Source: Alcaligenaceae bacterium (GTDB lineage: Bacteria > Pseudomonadota > Gammaproteobacteria > Burkholderiales > Burkholderiaceae_B). From it: a DNA stretch of 64,000 bases. The stretch is taken from assembly GCA_030538235.1 (NCBI GenBank), contig JAUNUJ010000002.1:299802-363801 (forward strand). Reading direction: 5' to 3'. This document shows positions 56,001 through 64,000 of this stretch, one piece after another. The position numbers were made by a program, and so were the translations under genes. The notes below the pieces were generated by a model, which had not been told where the DNA came from, ran no database searches, and was given only the letters and a program-made list of their open reading frames with translations. Numbering within the stretch: position 1 is the first letter of the stretch; every line of letters begins with the position of its first letter.

Positions 56001-56462
56001 ACGATGATCAATGGCTTAATAATCAAATCCAAATATTGGAAGCTTTTGTGCTTTAAATATAACTACCAAGAAAATTAAATATTCAAAGCTAGTTTAAAAA
56101 ATGCTTAGGTTGATAATTCTAATTTTGTACGAATGAGATAAATGCTAATTAAACTTATGTGAATTAGTAAGGCTTGATACATGGCGACCACACAATAATG
56201 CTCAAAGTAAAAACAGCATGACATAAAAATTATCGCTATAGTGTTTTGGCCACTTATAGATAAACGACATGTCACTTAGTGTTGAGATTTCACTTTTAAA
56301 GACTCACAGAGCGTTTTACACGTCTTAATGCTTTTTCTTGTCATTCCCATATTATGAGTCCAGGGCTGATTGAAGCAGTCCAATTAAGGCCTATTACAAA
56401 GCCAGCTTTTTAGTAAAAGAAATTATTCATTTATTTCATGATAGTTAATACCGAAAATTAAT

Positions 56463-56501
56463 AAACCCTTATGCCTATCTAGAAAATAGTCATAAGGGTT
56501 T
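56463..56501. terminator. Hairpin between the two origin modules
   Basis: Stem AAACCCTTATG with CATAAGGGTTT (11 bp), with an inner CTAT/ATAG pairing, ending in T-rich sequence on both strands. It may end leftward transcripts from the aminotransferase gene before copy A. Confidence 0.6.
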
Positions 56502-56551
56502 TGATTAATTATGATAAAAATCACACAACGGTTAAGTTGATAAGGTAATTC

Positions 56552-56761
56552 TGTGGATAACAGGTGCTTGTTATTAGACTAAGTCTAACTTCCTAAGGTC
56601 TGGTGATATTTATCCACCATCGAGTCTACTTACAACACTAAGCTTATTCAAATAATTTTAACGTTTAAGTCATTGATCTTAAATTTATTTATCGACTTAT
56701 CCCAGTTTTCCACAGAGCATAACAATAACAACAGCTTTATATAATTAATAATGTATTAACA
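56552..56761. repeat. DnaA-box module, copy B
   Basis: 210-bp unit starting 761 bp after copy A. Same offsets: 0 (TGTGGATAA), 58 (TTATCCACC), 92 (degenerate TTATTCAAA), 145 (TTATCCCAG) and 154 (TTTTCCACA). The right third is near-identical to copy A (GAGCATAACAATAACA, AATTAATAATGTATTAACA), the middle has diverged but without net length change. Confidence 0.75.
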
Positions 56762-56767
56762 TCCAAC

Positions 56768-57955
56768 TTAAAACACACTTAAAAGTTCAATAGCTTTTTC
56801 TAAGGTTTCATCACTCTTCGCAAAACAAAAACGCAACATCTGATTATTAGCATCTGAAGATTTTGTATCTTGATAAAAAGCGGATACTGGGATCAAGGTA
56901 ACCCCTACTTCTTTAGTTAAATAAATTGCAAAATCAGCTTCTAATTGATCGGAAATTTCACTGTAATCGGCTAATAAGAAAAAGGTACCGTCACTAGCAA
57001 TCGGTTTAAACTTAGTTTTTTGTAATCCCTCAAATAAAAGATCGTGTTTTTTTTCATAAAACTTGGATAAATTAAGATAATGTGAAGGATCTTGCATGAA
57101 CTTAGCCAACGCTATTTGCATTGGGGTATTAACTGAAAACACTGTAAATTGATGTATTTTTCTAAATTCGACTGTTAAGCTTTGAGGCGCGATGCAGTAG
57201 CCAATCTTCCATCCCGTGTTATGGTAAGTTTTACCAAAAGATGAAATCGCAAATGTCTTTTCTCTCAATTCCGGATGCGTTAAGAAACTCAAAAATCGTT
57301 TTGATTTAAAAATAATATGTTCATAGACTTCATCAGCAATCAAAAAGATATTTTTATCTCTAACTATCTCAGCCAGAGTATCCAAATCTTCCTGTTCAAG
57401 GGTAATACCGGTTGGATTATGTGGGAAGTTCAAAATAATTAGTTTAGTTTTTGATGTAATTGCCTCTTTTAATTGTTGCCAGTTCATGCTGTAACTTGTT
57501 TTATTTTTTGTAGGCTTATTTAGTTGTACATAAACTGGTATACCCCCCGCTAGACGAATACAAGGAACATAAGAGTCATAATTAGGTTCGATGATAATAA
57601 CTTCATCACCCGGGTGTACAACTGCTTGTATTGCAACCATCAAAGCTTCCGTGGCCCCACTAGTTACCGTAACCTCGGTATCAGGATTTATGTCGTGTCC
57701 GTAAAGTATCTTTATTTTTTTTGCAATCTCATGTCTTAATGCTGGGATACCCGGCATTGGTGCATATTGATTATGCGCCTTCATCGCCTCATTGACTAAT
57801 TCGAGTAATTGTTCATCCGGATTAAATTCAGGAAATCCTTGACCTAGGTTAATCGCTTTGTGGTCAACAGCGAGTTGACTCATAACAGTAAAAATAGTTG
57901 TTCCAATATCAGGAAGCTTAGATTTAATCTTTAAAGACTGATTTTCTGTCGTCAT
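56768..57955 (-). CDS. PLP-dependent aminotransferase (class I/II, YbdL-like)
   Basis: 395-residue fold-type I aminotransferase. Landmarks: INLGQGFPEFNPDEQLLEL, YAPMPGIPALRHEIA, VTSGATEALM, the Asn/Pro motif NFPHNPTGITL, ADEVYEHIIF and the PLP lysine in SSFGKTYHNTGWKIGY. The N-terminal start IKSKLPDIGTTIFTVMSQLA matches the methionine/kynurenine aminotransferase group (E. coli YbdL). It sits alone between two origin-like AT-rich gaps, and its stop lies only 6 bp from copy B of the DnaA-box module. Confidence 0.9.
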   Translation of the reverse strand: MTTENQSLKIKSKLPDIGTTIFTVMSQLAVDHKAINLGQGFPEFNPDEQLLELVNEAMKAHNQYAPMPGIPALRHEIAKKIKILYGHDINPDTEVTVTSGATEALMVAIQAVVHPGDEVIIIEPNYDSYVPCIRLAGGIPVYVQLNKPTKNKTSYSMNWQQLKEAITSKTKLIILNFPHNPTGITLEQEDLDTLAEIVRDKNIFLIADEVYEHIIFKSKRFLSFLTHPELREKTFAISSFGKTYHNTGWKIGYCIAPQSLTVEFRKIHQFTVFSVNTPMQIALAKFMQDPSHYLNLSKFYEKKHDLLFEGLQKTKFKPIASDGTFFLLADYSEISDQLEADFAIYLTKEVGVTLIPVSAFYQDTKSSDANNQMLRFCFAKSDETLEKAIELLSVF

Positions 57956-58123
57956 AATACCCTCTTAATTTAATTTATCCACAAATAAGGATTTAATCAA
58001 TAAATTTTATCAACTATTTAAATACCTTAATTACAAGTACTTATATAGCTTAAGCACAGTTTATACAGTCTAATCCCAACTTAATAACAGAGTTATCCAG
58101 AAAGTTATCCACAATTAACTGTT

Positions 58124-58139
58124 TGTTCCACATGGAACA
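58124..58139. promoter_or_regulatory. parS-like site (degenerate)
   Basis: TGTTCCACATGGAACA, three differences from the canonical parS, nearly self-complementary. It is the exact reverse complement of the site at 58451-58466. Confidence 0.45.
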
Positions 58140-58227
58140 TATTATTATCTTATTTGATTTAAGCTTTGCATTTAAATAGTACGTTTATTGATTCTATACT
58201 TTATTGGCAAGTGTAGATAGCTACGAT

Positions 58228-58243
58228 TGTTTCACGTGGAACC
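58228..58243. promoter_or_regulatory. parS-like site
   Basis: TGTTTCACGTGGAACC, two differences from canonical parS, with the central CACGTG intact. Confidence 0.55.
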
Positions 58244-58450
58244 TTTGCTTCTATTGCATATAGATTGTTATGTGCAAAAGACGACTAAGCTAATTATGTT
58301 AAAATATTTTTTTATAAGCTTGTTAAATATAATAAGTGGCTGTTCAAGAACTATATAGATAAAAATTAGTCAAACAAATGCATCTAAAAAAACTGCTCAA
58401 CTGAGACCATTTAACAAAATCAAATAATAAAGTTTATTGCTCATTGTGGA

Positions 58451-58466
58451 TGTTCCATGTGGAACA
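58451..58466. promoter_or_regulatory. parS-like site (degenerate)
   Basis: TGTTCCATGTGGAACA, three differences from canonical parS; reverse complement of the site at 58124-58139. Confidence 0.45.
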
Positions 58467-58592
58467 ATTTAAAAGTTATAGTTTTGCTGCAATCATTATT
58501 TAAGTTACAAAAAACGCTGGACGAGTAGAAAATTATCTTTGTCTTATTAAAAGCGCTTCATATTATTAATTGTTTAATTTATATTAAATATC

Positions 58593-60500
58593 ATGGAATT
58601 TCCAAATACATTTGATGTTATTGTTGTTGGTGGAGGTCATGCGGGAACTGAGGCTGCATTGGCTTCCGCACGCATGGGGTCTAAAACCTTATTAATAACG
58701 CACAATATTGAAACTTTAGGTCAGTTGTCTTGTAATCCTTCAATTGGTGGGATTGGCAAAGGTCATTTGATCAAAGAAATTGATGCGCTTGGTGGTGCAA
58801 TGGCTAAGGCTATTGATAAAGCCGGTATTCAATTCAGAATTCTAAATAGTTCAAAAGGCCCGGCTGTTAGGGCTACTCGAGCTCAAGCTGATAGAGTGCT
58901 TTATAGAAACGCCATTCGATATATTTTGGAAAATCAGGAAAATTTATTTCTGTTTCAGCAAGGTGTCGATGATCTTTTAGTAGAAGGTGATCGTGTTGTC
59001 GGTGCAGTTACTCAAATTGGCCTCAAATTTTATGCCCCTGTGGTGATATTGACTGCAGGTACCTTCTTAAATGGCAAGATTCACGTGGGGTTGGATAATT
59101 ACTCTGGGGGTAGAGCCGGGGATCCTCCATCGATAAGTTTGGCTCATCGTTTGAAAGAGATGAATTTACCTCAAGGCCGTTTAAAAACCGGTACACCACC
59201 TCGTTTAGATGCTAGAACAATTGATTTCACACATTTAATTGAACAGCCTGGAGACACTGATCCTATTCCGGTTTTTTCTTATTTGGGACGTAGTGAAGAA
59301 CCTCCTCGCCAAATATCCTGCTGGATTACTCATACTAATGAACAAACTCATGACATTATCCGTAGTGGATTTGATCGTTCACCCATGTTTACCGGAAAGA
59401 TTGACGGCGTAGGGCCGCGTTATTGTCCATCAGTAGAGGATAAAATTAATCGATTCGCTGATAAAGACTCTCATCAGATATTCTTAGAGCCTGAAGGTTT
59501 ATATACGCACGAAATTTATCCTAACGGTATTTCGACTAGTCTGCCTTTTGATATTCAATTTAAATTAGTACGTAGTATTCGTGGTCTAGAAAATGCTCAT
59601 ATTTTACGTCCGGGTTATGCTATTGAATATGATTATTACGATCCTCGTGAATTGAAGTCTAGTCTCGAAAGTAAACATATAAAAGGTTTGTTTTTAGCCG
59701 GACAGATTAATGGCACCACAGGTTATGAAGAGGCTGCTGCTCAAGGATTATTGGCTGGCATTAATGCGTGTTTACTGCTACAAGGCAAAGATAGCTGGAC
59801 ACCACGCCGAGATGAGGCTTATTTAGGGGTTTTAGTTGATGACTTGATTACTCGTGGTGTTAGTGAACCATATCGTATGTTCACTTCACGAGCAGAATAT
59901 CGTCTGAGTTTACGCGAAGATAATGCTGATTTCAGATTAACGGAAATTGGTTATCGTTTAGGTGTTGTTCCACAGGAACGTTGGGATGCTTTTGACGCCA
60001 AACGCAATAATGTAAAAAAAGAAATAGATCGTTTGAGTTCAATCAGAATTCATGGTGAAACCTATGACCGTGAAGCAGCGACTGAGGTTCTAGGTAGGGC
60101 ACCAGAAAAATCTTATGTTTTATCTGAATTATTAAAACGTCCTAATGTTGATTATCAGTCTTTAATGAATTTAGCGACTAAAGAGGGCGAGTTATTTTCT
60201 TCAGAAGAAGCATTAACAGTTGATGAGATTGAGCAGGTCGAAATTCAAATTAAGTATGCTGGTTATATAGACAGGCAACAAGAAGAGGTTAAGCGCCAAC
60301 AGCAATTTGAAAATATGAAAATACCTGCTGATTTTGATTATGATTCTATAGCGAACTTATCAATTGAGGCGCGTTCTTTTCTTAATAAACATCGACCGGA
60401 GACCATTGGTCAAGCGACTCGTATCTCTGGGATGACACCGGCCGCTATATCTTTACTATTAATTCATGTTAAGCGTGCACAACAGAGCATAAAAGCTTAA
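58593..60500 (+). CDS. mnmG: tRNA uridine-5-carboxymethylaminomethyl modification enzyme, FAD subunit
   Basis: 635-residue MnmG (GidA), FAD- and NADH-dependent partner of MnmE. FAD motif [40 protein letters not shown]-like [21 protein letters not shown] region, the second signature [22 protein letters not shown], and the helical C-terminus ending with the [12 protein letters not shown] segment. First gene of a rightward run mnmG-rsmG-parA-parB. The ATG has no strong SD. Third-position base use is visibly more AT-rich than in genes at the left of the window. Confidence 0.98.
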   Translation: MEFPNTFDVIVVGGGHAGTEAALASARMGSKTLLITHNIETLGQLSCNPSIGGIGKGHLIKEIDALGGAMAKAIDKAGIQFRILNSSKGPAVRATRAQADRVLYRNAIRYILENQENLFLFQQGVDDLLVEGDRVVGAVTQIGLKFYAPVVILTAGTFLNGKIHVGLDNYSGGRAGDPPSISLAHRLKEMNLPQGRLKTGTPPRLDARTIDFTHLIEQPGDTDPIPVFSYLGRSEEPPRQISCWITHTNEQTHDIIRSGFDRSPMFTGKIDGVGPRYCPSVEDKINRFADKDSHQIFLEPEGLYTHEIYPNGISTSLPFDIQFKLVRSIRGLENAHILRPGYAIEYDYYDPRELKSSLESKHIKGLFLAGQINGTTGYEEAAAQGLLAGINACLLLQGKDSWTPRRDEAYLGVLVDDLITRGVSEPYRMFTSRAEYRLSLREDNADFRLTEIGYRLGVVPQERWDAFDAKRNNVKKEIDRLSSIRIHGETYDREAATEVLGRAPEKSYVLSELLKRPNVDYQSLMNLATKEGELFSSEEALTVDEIEQVEIQIKYAGYIDRQQEEVKRQQQFENMKIPADFDYDSIANLSIEARSFLNKHRPETIGQATRISGMTPAAISLLLIHVKRAQQSIKA

Positions 60501-60587
60501 TACTTTATTCACTTTTTGATTAACACAAAAGCTTCTAAAACCATAAATTGACATTTTGTTTTAGAAGCTTTTGTCATCAAAAATAAA

Positions 60588-60603
60588 TGTTTCACGTGAA
60601 ACA
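60588..60603. promoter_or_regulatory. Canonical parS centromere site
   Basis: Perfect 16-bp palindrome TGTTTCACGTGAAACA, identical to the widely conserved chromosomal parS. It lies 31 bp before rsmG and within 1.6 kb of parB, whose product binds it for origin segregation. Confidence 0.93.
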
Positions 60604-60634
60604 ATAACAAATTAATCAATGTAGGCAGGTTTAT

Positions 60635-61288
60635 ATGGCTGACTTTAATGTTCGTTTATCACAAGCAGCGGAGAAAATGCATTTAACGCTTGATGATAAA
60701 CAAAAGCAGGATATTTTGCTCTATCTTGAGCTTATCCAAAAGTGGAATAAAACGTATAATATTACTGCGATTAAAAATGCTGAACAGATATTAATTCAGC
60801 ATATATTTGATAGCCTTTCAGTGATACCCGCTTTACAAAAAAAAATTGACTCGACAACCGAGAGGACTGTGTTGGATGTAGGGTCAGGTGGTGGCTTACC
60901 AGGCGTTATTATTGCTATTTGCTGCCCACAATGGCATGTCACCTGTATCGATGCTGTTGAAAAAAAGACCAGTTTTATCACAATGGTTGCAGGACGTCTG
61001 GGTCTTGAGAATCTTCGTTCAAAACACGTTAGAATTGAAGATTATGTATCAGCCGAAGCGGATTTAGTGATATCTAGAGCTTTTGCGTCTTTAAGTGACT
61101 TTGCTAATTGGTCGGGTCACACGGTCAATGAACATGGTTTTTTAGCTGCGATGAAAGGTCATTATCTTGAGGATGAAGTCAGCGAGTTGCAACAAAACAG
61201 TGATTGGTGTCTTAGTTCTTGGCAAAAAATCGAAGTGCCTGATATGGATGCCGAGCGTTGTTTAATATGGATGAGTAAAAAGGGTTAG
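60635..61288 (+). CDS. rsmG: 16S rRNA (guanine-527-N7)-methyltransferase
   Basis: 217-residue RsmG (GidB). Rossmann methyltransferase with the SAM loop VLDVGSGGGLPGVIIAI, the N-terminal YLELIQKWNKTYNITAI and LIQHIFDSL blocks, and ADLVISRAFASL. It methylates G527 of 16S rRNA; loss often gives low-level streptomycin resistance. Placed between mnmG and parA in the common order, 9 bp before parA. Confidence 0.95.
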   Translation: MADFNVRLSQAAEKMHLTLDDKQKQDILLYLELIQKWNKTYNITAIKNAEQILIQHIFDSLSVIPALQKKIDSTTERTVLDVGSGGGLPGVIIAICCPQWHVTCIDAVEKKTSFITMVAGRLGLENLRSKHVRIEDYVSAEADLVISRAFASLSDFANWSGHTVNEHGFLAAMKGHYLEDEVSELQQNSDWCLSSWQKIEVPDMDAERCLIWMSKKG

Positions 61289-61297
61289 GGGGTTAAA

Positions 61298-62074
61298 TTG
61301 CCTAAAATATATTGTGTAGCAAATCAAAAAGGTGGTGTGGGTAAGACCACCACAGCGGTAAACTTGGCTGCCGGTTTAGCAGTTAATAAGAAGAAGGTTC
61401 TTTTAATAGACTTAGATCCTCAAGGCAATGCAACCATGGGTTCAGGTGTCGAAAAAAGTGATTTAAATTCAAATGTTTATCATGTATTGATTGGTCAAGC
61501 AGGTATTAATGACACCCTGGTTAACGCTGAAAATAGCGGTTATGACGTATTACCTAGTAATCGTGAATTATCAGGTGCTGATATTGACTTGATGAATCTT
61601 GAAGACAGGGAGTATCGTTTAAATAATGCGATTCAAGAACTAGAAAAAGATTATGACTTTATTTTAATCGATTGCCCTCCAACCTTATCCTTACTTACCA
61701 TTAACGCCTTAGCAGGAGCTGATGGGGTGATTATTCCTATGCAGTGTGAATATTTTGCACTGGAGGGTCTATCTGATTTAGTAAATACAGTAAAGCGTGT
61801 TTACCAACATATTAATCCCAATCTTGAAATCACCGGTTTACTACGTGTCATGTATGACCCGAGAATGACTTTACAACAACAAGTTTCTGATCAATTAGAA
61901 GAATACTTTGGCGACAAGGTATTTAAAACAGTGATCCCTCGCAATGTACGTTTAGCTGAAGCGCCAAGTTATGGGATTCCGGGCATTCAATATGATAAGT
62001 CTTCACGTGGTGCTCAAGCTTATCTGCAATTTGCCAAAGAGCTATTAAAAATTAGCAAAGCAAAAAAACAATAA
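61298..62074 (+). CDS. parA: Chromosome partitioning ATPase ParA (Soj)
   Basis: 258-residue deviant-Walker ATPase: KGGVGKTTTAVNLAAGLA, IDLDPQGNATMGSG, LIDCPPTLSLLTINAL and the DNA-binding basic C-terminal half (RNVRLAEAPSYGIPGIQYD). It binds nucleoid DNA as an ATP dimer and is stimulated by ParB to move origins. Start is TTG, preceded by AGGGGG at 5-nt spacing, unusual but well supported as the second codon begins the conserved fold. Co-transcribed with rsmG and parB. Confidence 0.97.
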   Translation: MPKIYCVANQKGGVGKTTTAVNLAAGLAVNKKKVLLIDLDPQGNATMGSGVEKSDLNSNVYHVLIGQAGINDTLVNAENSGYDVLPSNRELSGADIDLMNLEDREYRLNNAIQELEKDYDFILIDCPPTLSLLTINALAGADGVIIPMQCEYFALEGLSDLVNTVKRVYQHINPNLEITGLLRVMYDPRMTLQQQVSDQLEEYFGDKVFKTVIPRNVRLAEAPSYGIPGIQYDKSSRGAQAYLQFAKELLKISKAKKQ

Positions 62075-62118
62075 AAATAAATGCTTTAAAATTAAACTTT
62101 TAAACAAACAATAGAGAT

Positions 62119-63147
62119 ATGATCAATAAATCAGCGAGTAAAAAAACAGCAGCAAAAAAAATTGTAGCGAAAAAAACAATTGCCAAGAAAGCAGCAGCTC
62201 CTAGAAAACAAGCTAAAGGTCTAGGTCGTGGTTTAGGCGCCTTATTGGGTGATGATATTGGTATTACTCAAGTCATTAGGGGGGATGCAAGCCTTGAGAC
62301 TGTGACAGACAAAGATCAAGCAACTACCGCAAACGATACAAATGCAGGCAATACATTGCAATTAAAGCAATTACGTGCTGGAAAGTATCAACCTCGCACA
62401 AAAATGGAACAGGAAAAGCTCGAAGAATTGGCTGATTCCATTGCGCGCGAAGGCATTATGCAGCCTTTATTAGTGCGACCTTTAGTAGGTCAAGAGGGTG
62501 TATTTGAGATTATTGCCGGTGAAAGACGATTTAGAGCCGCAAAAATCGTAGGCTTAAATGAAGTTCCTGTATTAATTCGTGATGTCAGTGACGAGCAAGC
62601 CGCTATTATGGCTTTGATCGAAAATATGCAACGCGAGGATCTAAATCCCCTAGAAGAGGCTAGAGGGATTCGTCGCTTAATCGATGAGTTTAATTTCACC
62701 CATGAGCAAGCCGCTGAGAGTATTGGTCGTTCGCGTTCCTATACATCTAATTTATTGAGATTAGTTAATTTAGCCGAGCCGGTGCAAGAGATGTTACTTG
62801 ATGGGCAAATTGATATGGGCCATGCGCGAGCCTTATTAGCGGTTAGTTCGGCTGAACAGATTCTACTGGCTCATCAAGTAGTGGCCAAGGGATTATCAGT
62901 AAGAGAAACTGAACGGCTGGTTAAGCAGTTCTTAAATCAGGCTAATCAGATCAGCAAAAGTCCAGCTAAAGAAAGAAGTCGCGATGTGGTACGACTTGAA
63001 GAGGCTTTGTCTGATTATCTAGGCACCAAGGTCTCAATCAAGGTAAATGCTAAACAAAAAGGTCAATTGCTGATTGATTTTCATGATTGGGAGCAGCTAA
63101 ATACCTTGTTAGAAAAGCAAGGCCTAGCGGATGTCATTGAAAATTGA
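62119..63147 (+). CDS. parB: Chromosome partitioning protein ParB with Lys-rich N-terminal extension
   Basis: 342-residue CTPase clamp that loads at parS. A 33-residue tail has KK pairs at 8/9, 13/14, 18/19 and 23/24, an exact five-residue period (SKKTAAKKIVAKKTIAKK), before the usual start GLGRGLGALLGDD. Core motifs follow: LRAGKYQPRTKM, CTP-binding GERRFRAAKI, ENMQREDLNPLEEA, the helix-turn-helix (HEQAAESIGRSRSYTSNLLRL) and the C-terminal dimer domain. The tail resembles histone H1-like/AlgP repeats and may give extra nonspecific DNA binding. Closed by a terminator. Confidence 0.96.
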   Translation: MINKSASKKTAAKKIVAKKTIAKKAAAPRKQAKGLGRGLGALLGDDIGITQVIRGDASLETVTDKDQATTANDTNAGNTLQLKQLRAGKYQPRTKMEQEKLEELADSIAREGIMQPLLVRPLVGQEGVFEIIAGERRFRAAKIVGLNEVPVLIRDVSDEQAAIMALIENMQREDLNPLEEARGIRRLIDEFNFTHEQAAESIGRSRSYTSNLLRLVNLAEPVQEMLLDGQIDMGHARALLAVSSAEQILLAHQVVAKGLSVRETERLVKQFLNQANQISKSPAKERSRDVVRLEEALSDYLGTKVSIKVNAKQKGQLLIDFHDWEQLNTLLEKQGLADVIEN

Positions 63148-63155
63148 AAGAATAG

Positions 63156-63191
63156 CTCAGGGCAGTCATTTTATTCGCCCTTTGAGTTTTT
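63156..63191 (+). terminator. Terminator of the mnmG-parB operon
   Basis: CTCA-GGGC paired with GCCC-(tt)-TGAG and a 13-nt loop, then TTTTT; 8 bp past parB. Confidence 0.75.
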
Positions 63192-63328
63192 CTTAAAATA
63201 CATGGAGATGTTTTTCGGTGGTTTATCAAAGTGAAGTGTAAATACAACAAAACCACAACAGATAAATTAAGTTTATTAATAGTATTTGACAAATCAAATT
63301 AAACTGTTTATCATAATTAATTCTTTGC

Positions 63329-63414
63329 GGTGGAGTGTCCGAGTGGCTAAAGGAGGCAGACTGTAAATCTGTTGGCTAACGCCTACGTTGGTTCGAATCC
63401 AACCTCCACCACCA
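63329..63414 (+). tRNA. tRNA-Tyr (GTA)
   Basis: 86-nt class II tRNA with a long variable arm, encoded CCA, acceptor stem GGTGGAG/CTCCACC, T-loop GTTCGAATC, and anticodon GTA at 63363-63365. Confidence 0.97.
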
Positions 63415-63502
63415 AAGATTGTTGCTTAGTGCCTAATGATTTATAGATATAAGGCCGTGGGTCCCGTGGGTCGTTAGATAGTTATTTTTTAGGTATCCCA
63501 TT

Positions 63503-63576
63503 GCGGGTGTAGCACAATGGTAGTGCAACAGCCTTCCAAGCTGACGGCGTGGGTTCGATTCCCATCACCCGCTCCA
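63503..63576 (+). tRNA. tRNA-Gly (TCC)
   Basis: 74-nt tRNA with acceptor stem GCGGGTG/CACCCGC, T-arm GGGTTCGATTCCC, encoded CCA and anticodon TCC at 63535-63537. Confidence 0.96.
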
Positions 63577-63817
63577 GACTTATTTATGTCTATATTCTCG
63601 CTAAGACTAGCAATCAAGCTTTAAAAAAGATAATTATCCCAGATAATTAGAGTAAATAATCTGTACTTACACAAATGATTTACTCTAGCTATTTGTAGCT
63701 AATAAGAATTGTTGTTTTGAGTGTTGCGCAATTTTATAAATTGCAAATCGGTAGTTATTAAAAAAGTTTTAATACCTTAGCGGCATCACAATAATCAAAG
63801 CATCAAATATTCCTAGT

Positions 63818-63892
<75 letters not shown>

Positions 63893-63945
63893 CAAATACT
63901 TATTAATTCTAACACTAACTGTCAGGAATCTTTCAGGAGTAGGTC

Positions 63946-64000
63946 ATGGCAAAAGGTAAGTTTGAACGTACCAAACCCCACGTAAACGTCGGTACAATCG
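63946..64000 (+). CDS. tuf: Elongation factor Tu, 3' truncated by the window
   Basis: The first 18 codons of EF-Tu (MAKGKFERTKPHVNVGTI), the GTPase that brings aminoacyl-tRNA to the ribosome. AGGAG lies 6 nt before the ATG. The remainder lies outside the window. It is probably co-transcribed with the tRNA cluster just upstream, as in other betaproteobacteria. Confidence 0.97.
   Translation, partial: MAKGKFERTKPHVNVGTI

Larger units (their letters stand above)
55741..56767. other. oriC: Candidate replication origin (oriC) region
   Basis: A 1-kb AT-rich non-coding stretch between the HIT-protein and aminotransferase genes. Numerous DnaA boxes or one-off boxes cluster at both ends, arranged as two diverged 210-bp modules. 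It lies between mnmE and mnmG, within 8 kb of dnaA and 5 kb of parAB. From mnmG to the window end every gene reads rightward, while HIT, mnmE, NMO and the dnaA operon on the other side read leftward. An origin is inferred, not shown. Confidence 0.65.
57956..58592. promoter_or_regulatory. Second AT-rich gap with DnaA boxes and parS-like sites, upstream of mnmG
   Basis: 637 bp without a gene. DnaA boxes: TTATCCACA at 57975-57983, TTATCCAGA at 58093-58101 and TTATCCACA at 58105-58113. Three parS-like 16-mers follow. It also holds the divergent promoters for the aminotransferase gene and mnmG. It may form part of an extended origin. Confidence 0.6.

Noticed and set aside
56001-56460. Small RNA or gene between the two DnaA-box modules
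   Set aside because: No start/SD pair, no recognisable RNA fold and no clear promoter; nothing supportable.
62119-62220. Lysine-rich start of ParB as a frameshift artefact
   Set aside because: The frame is continuous into the conserved GLGRGLGALL segment and the five-residue periodicity argues for a real peptide.

Overview
The window is about 64 kb of a bacterial chromosome, most likely from a low-to-moderate GC betaproteobacterium of the Alcaligenaceae (an Oligella/Pelistega-like organism would fit). This is inferred from the mnmG-rsmG-parA-parB block followed by tRNA-Tyr/tRNA-Gly/tRNA-Thr and tuf, the dnaA-dnaN-gyrB and rpmH-rnpA-yidD-yidC blocks, a RegA/RegB-type redox two-component system and AT-leaning codon use. 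No CRISPR array, insertion sequence, prophage or rRNA operon was seen.

Layout. 0-3.5 kb: leucine-degradation carboxylase subunits (mccB, cut by the window edge, and mccA). 3.5-7.0 kb: a hydrolase, acetate kinase and a MaoC-phosphotransacetylase fusion in one operon. 7.5-10.1 kb: methionine importer metNIQ. 10.5-14.8 kb: a betaine/proline-type ABC importer with two tandem binding-protein paralogues. 14.9-18.9 kb: an OprC-like TonB copper receptor downstream of a RegAB-type pair whose kinase has a His/Met-rich external loop. 19.2-24.8 kb: a SET-domain protein overlapping panB, acetolactate synthase large subunit, a PaiB-like protein and sstT. 24.9-29.6 kb: a Tat-exported PhoX-family protein, nadA, and a divergent NadQ-like regulator sharing a strong palindromic operator. 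29.6-35.4 kb: a PDR-type ferredoxin reductase with a displaced cysteine, a remnant of an FAH-family gene, and a branched-chain-type ABC system in which two permeases and one ATPase are fused. 35.6-42.3 kb: fpr, an SF1 helicase, a pseudouridine synthase, a small metal-binding protein, a metallophosphoesterase and ggt.

42.9-64 kb is the replication-origin domain. gyrB, dnaN and dnaA read leftward; rpmH, rnpA, yidD and yidC read rightward; an EamA transporter, nitronate monooxygenase, SMR pump, mnmE and a HIT protein lie between yidC and a 1 kb non-coding region. That region holds two diverged, equal-length (210 bp) copies of a DnaA-box module with the boxes at matching offsets, which I consider the best oriC candidate. 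After an aminotransferase and a second AT-rich gap with DnaA boxes and degenerate parS-like sites come mnmG, a perfect parS, rsmG, parA and parB. ParB has a lysine-rich pentad-repeat N-terminus. Three tRNA genes and the start of tuf close the window.

The features judged most worth follow-up are the duplicated DnaA-box module with its surrounding parS-like sites, the NadQ-nadA operator echoed in the nadQ terminator, the copper receptor/RegB-like kinase pairing, the LivH-LivM-LivG fusion and the odd ferredoxin-reductase cluster motif.
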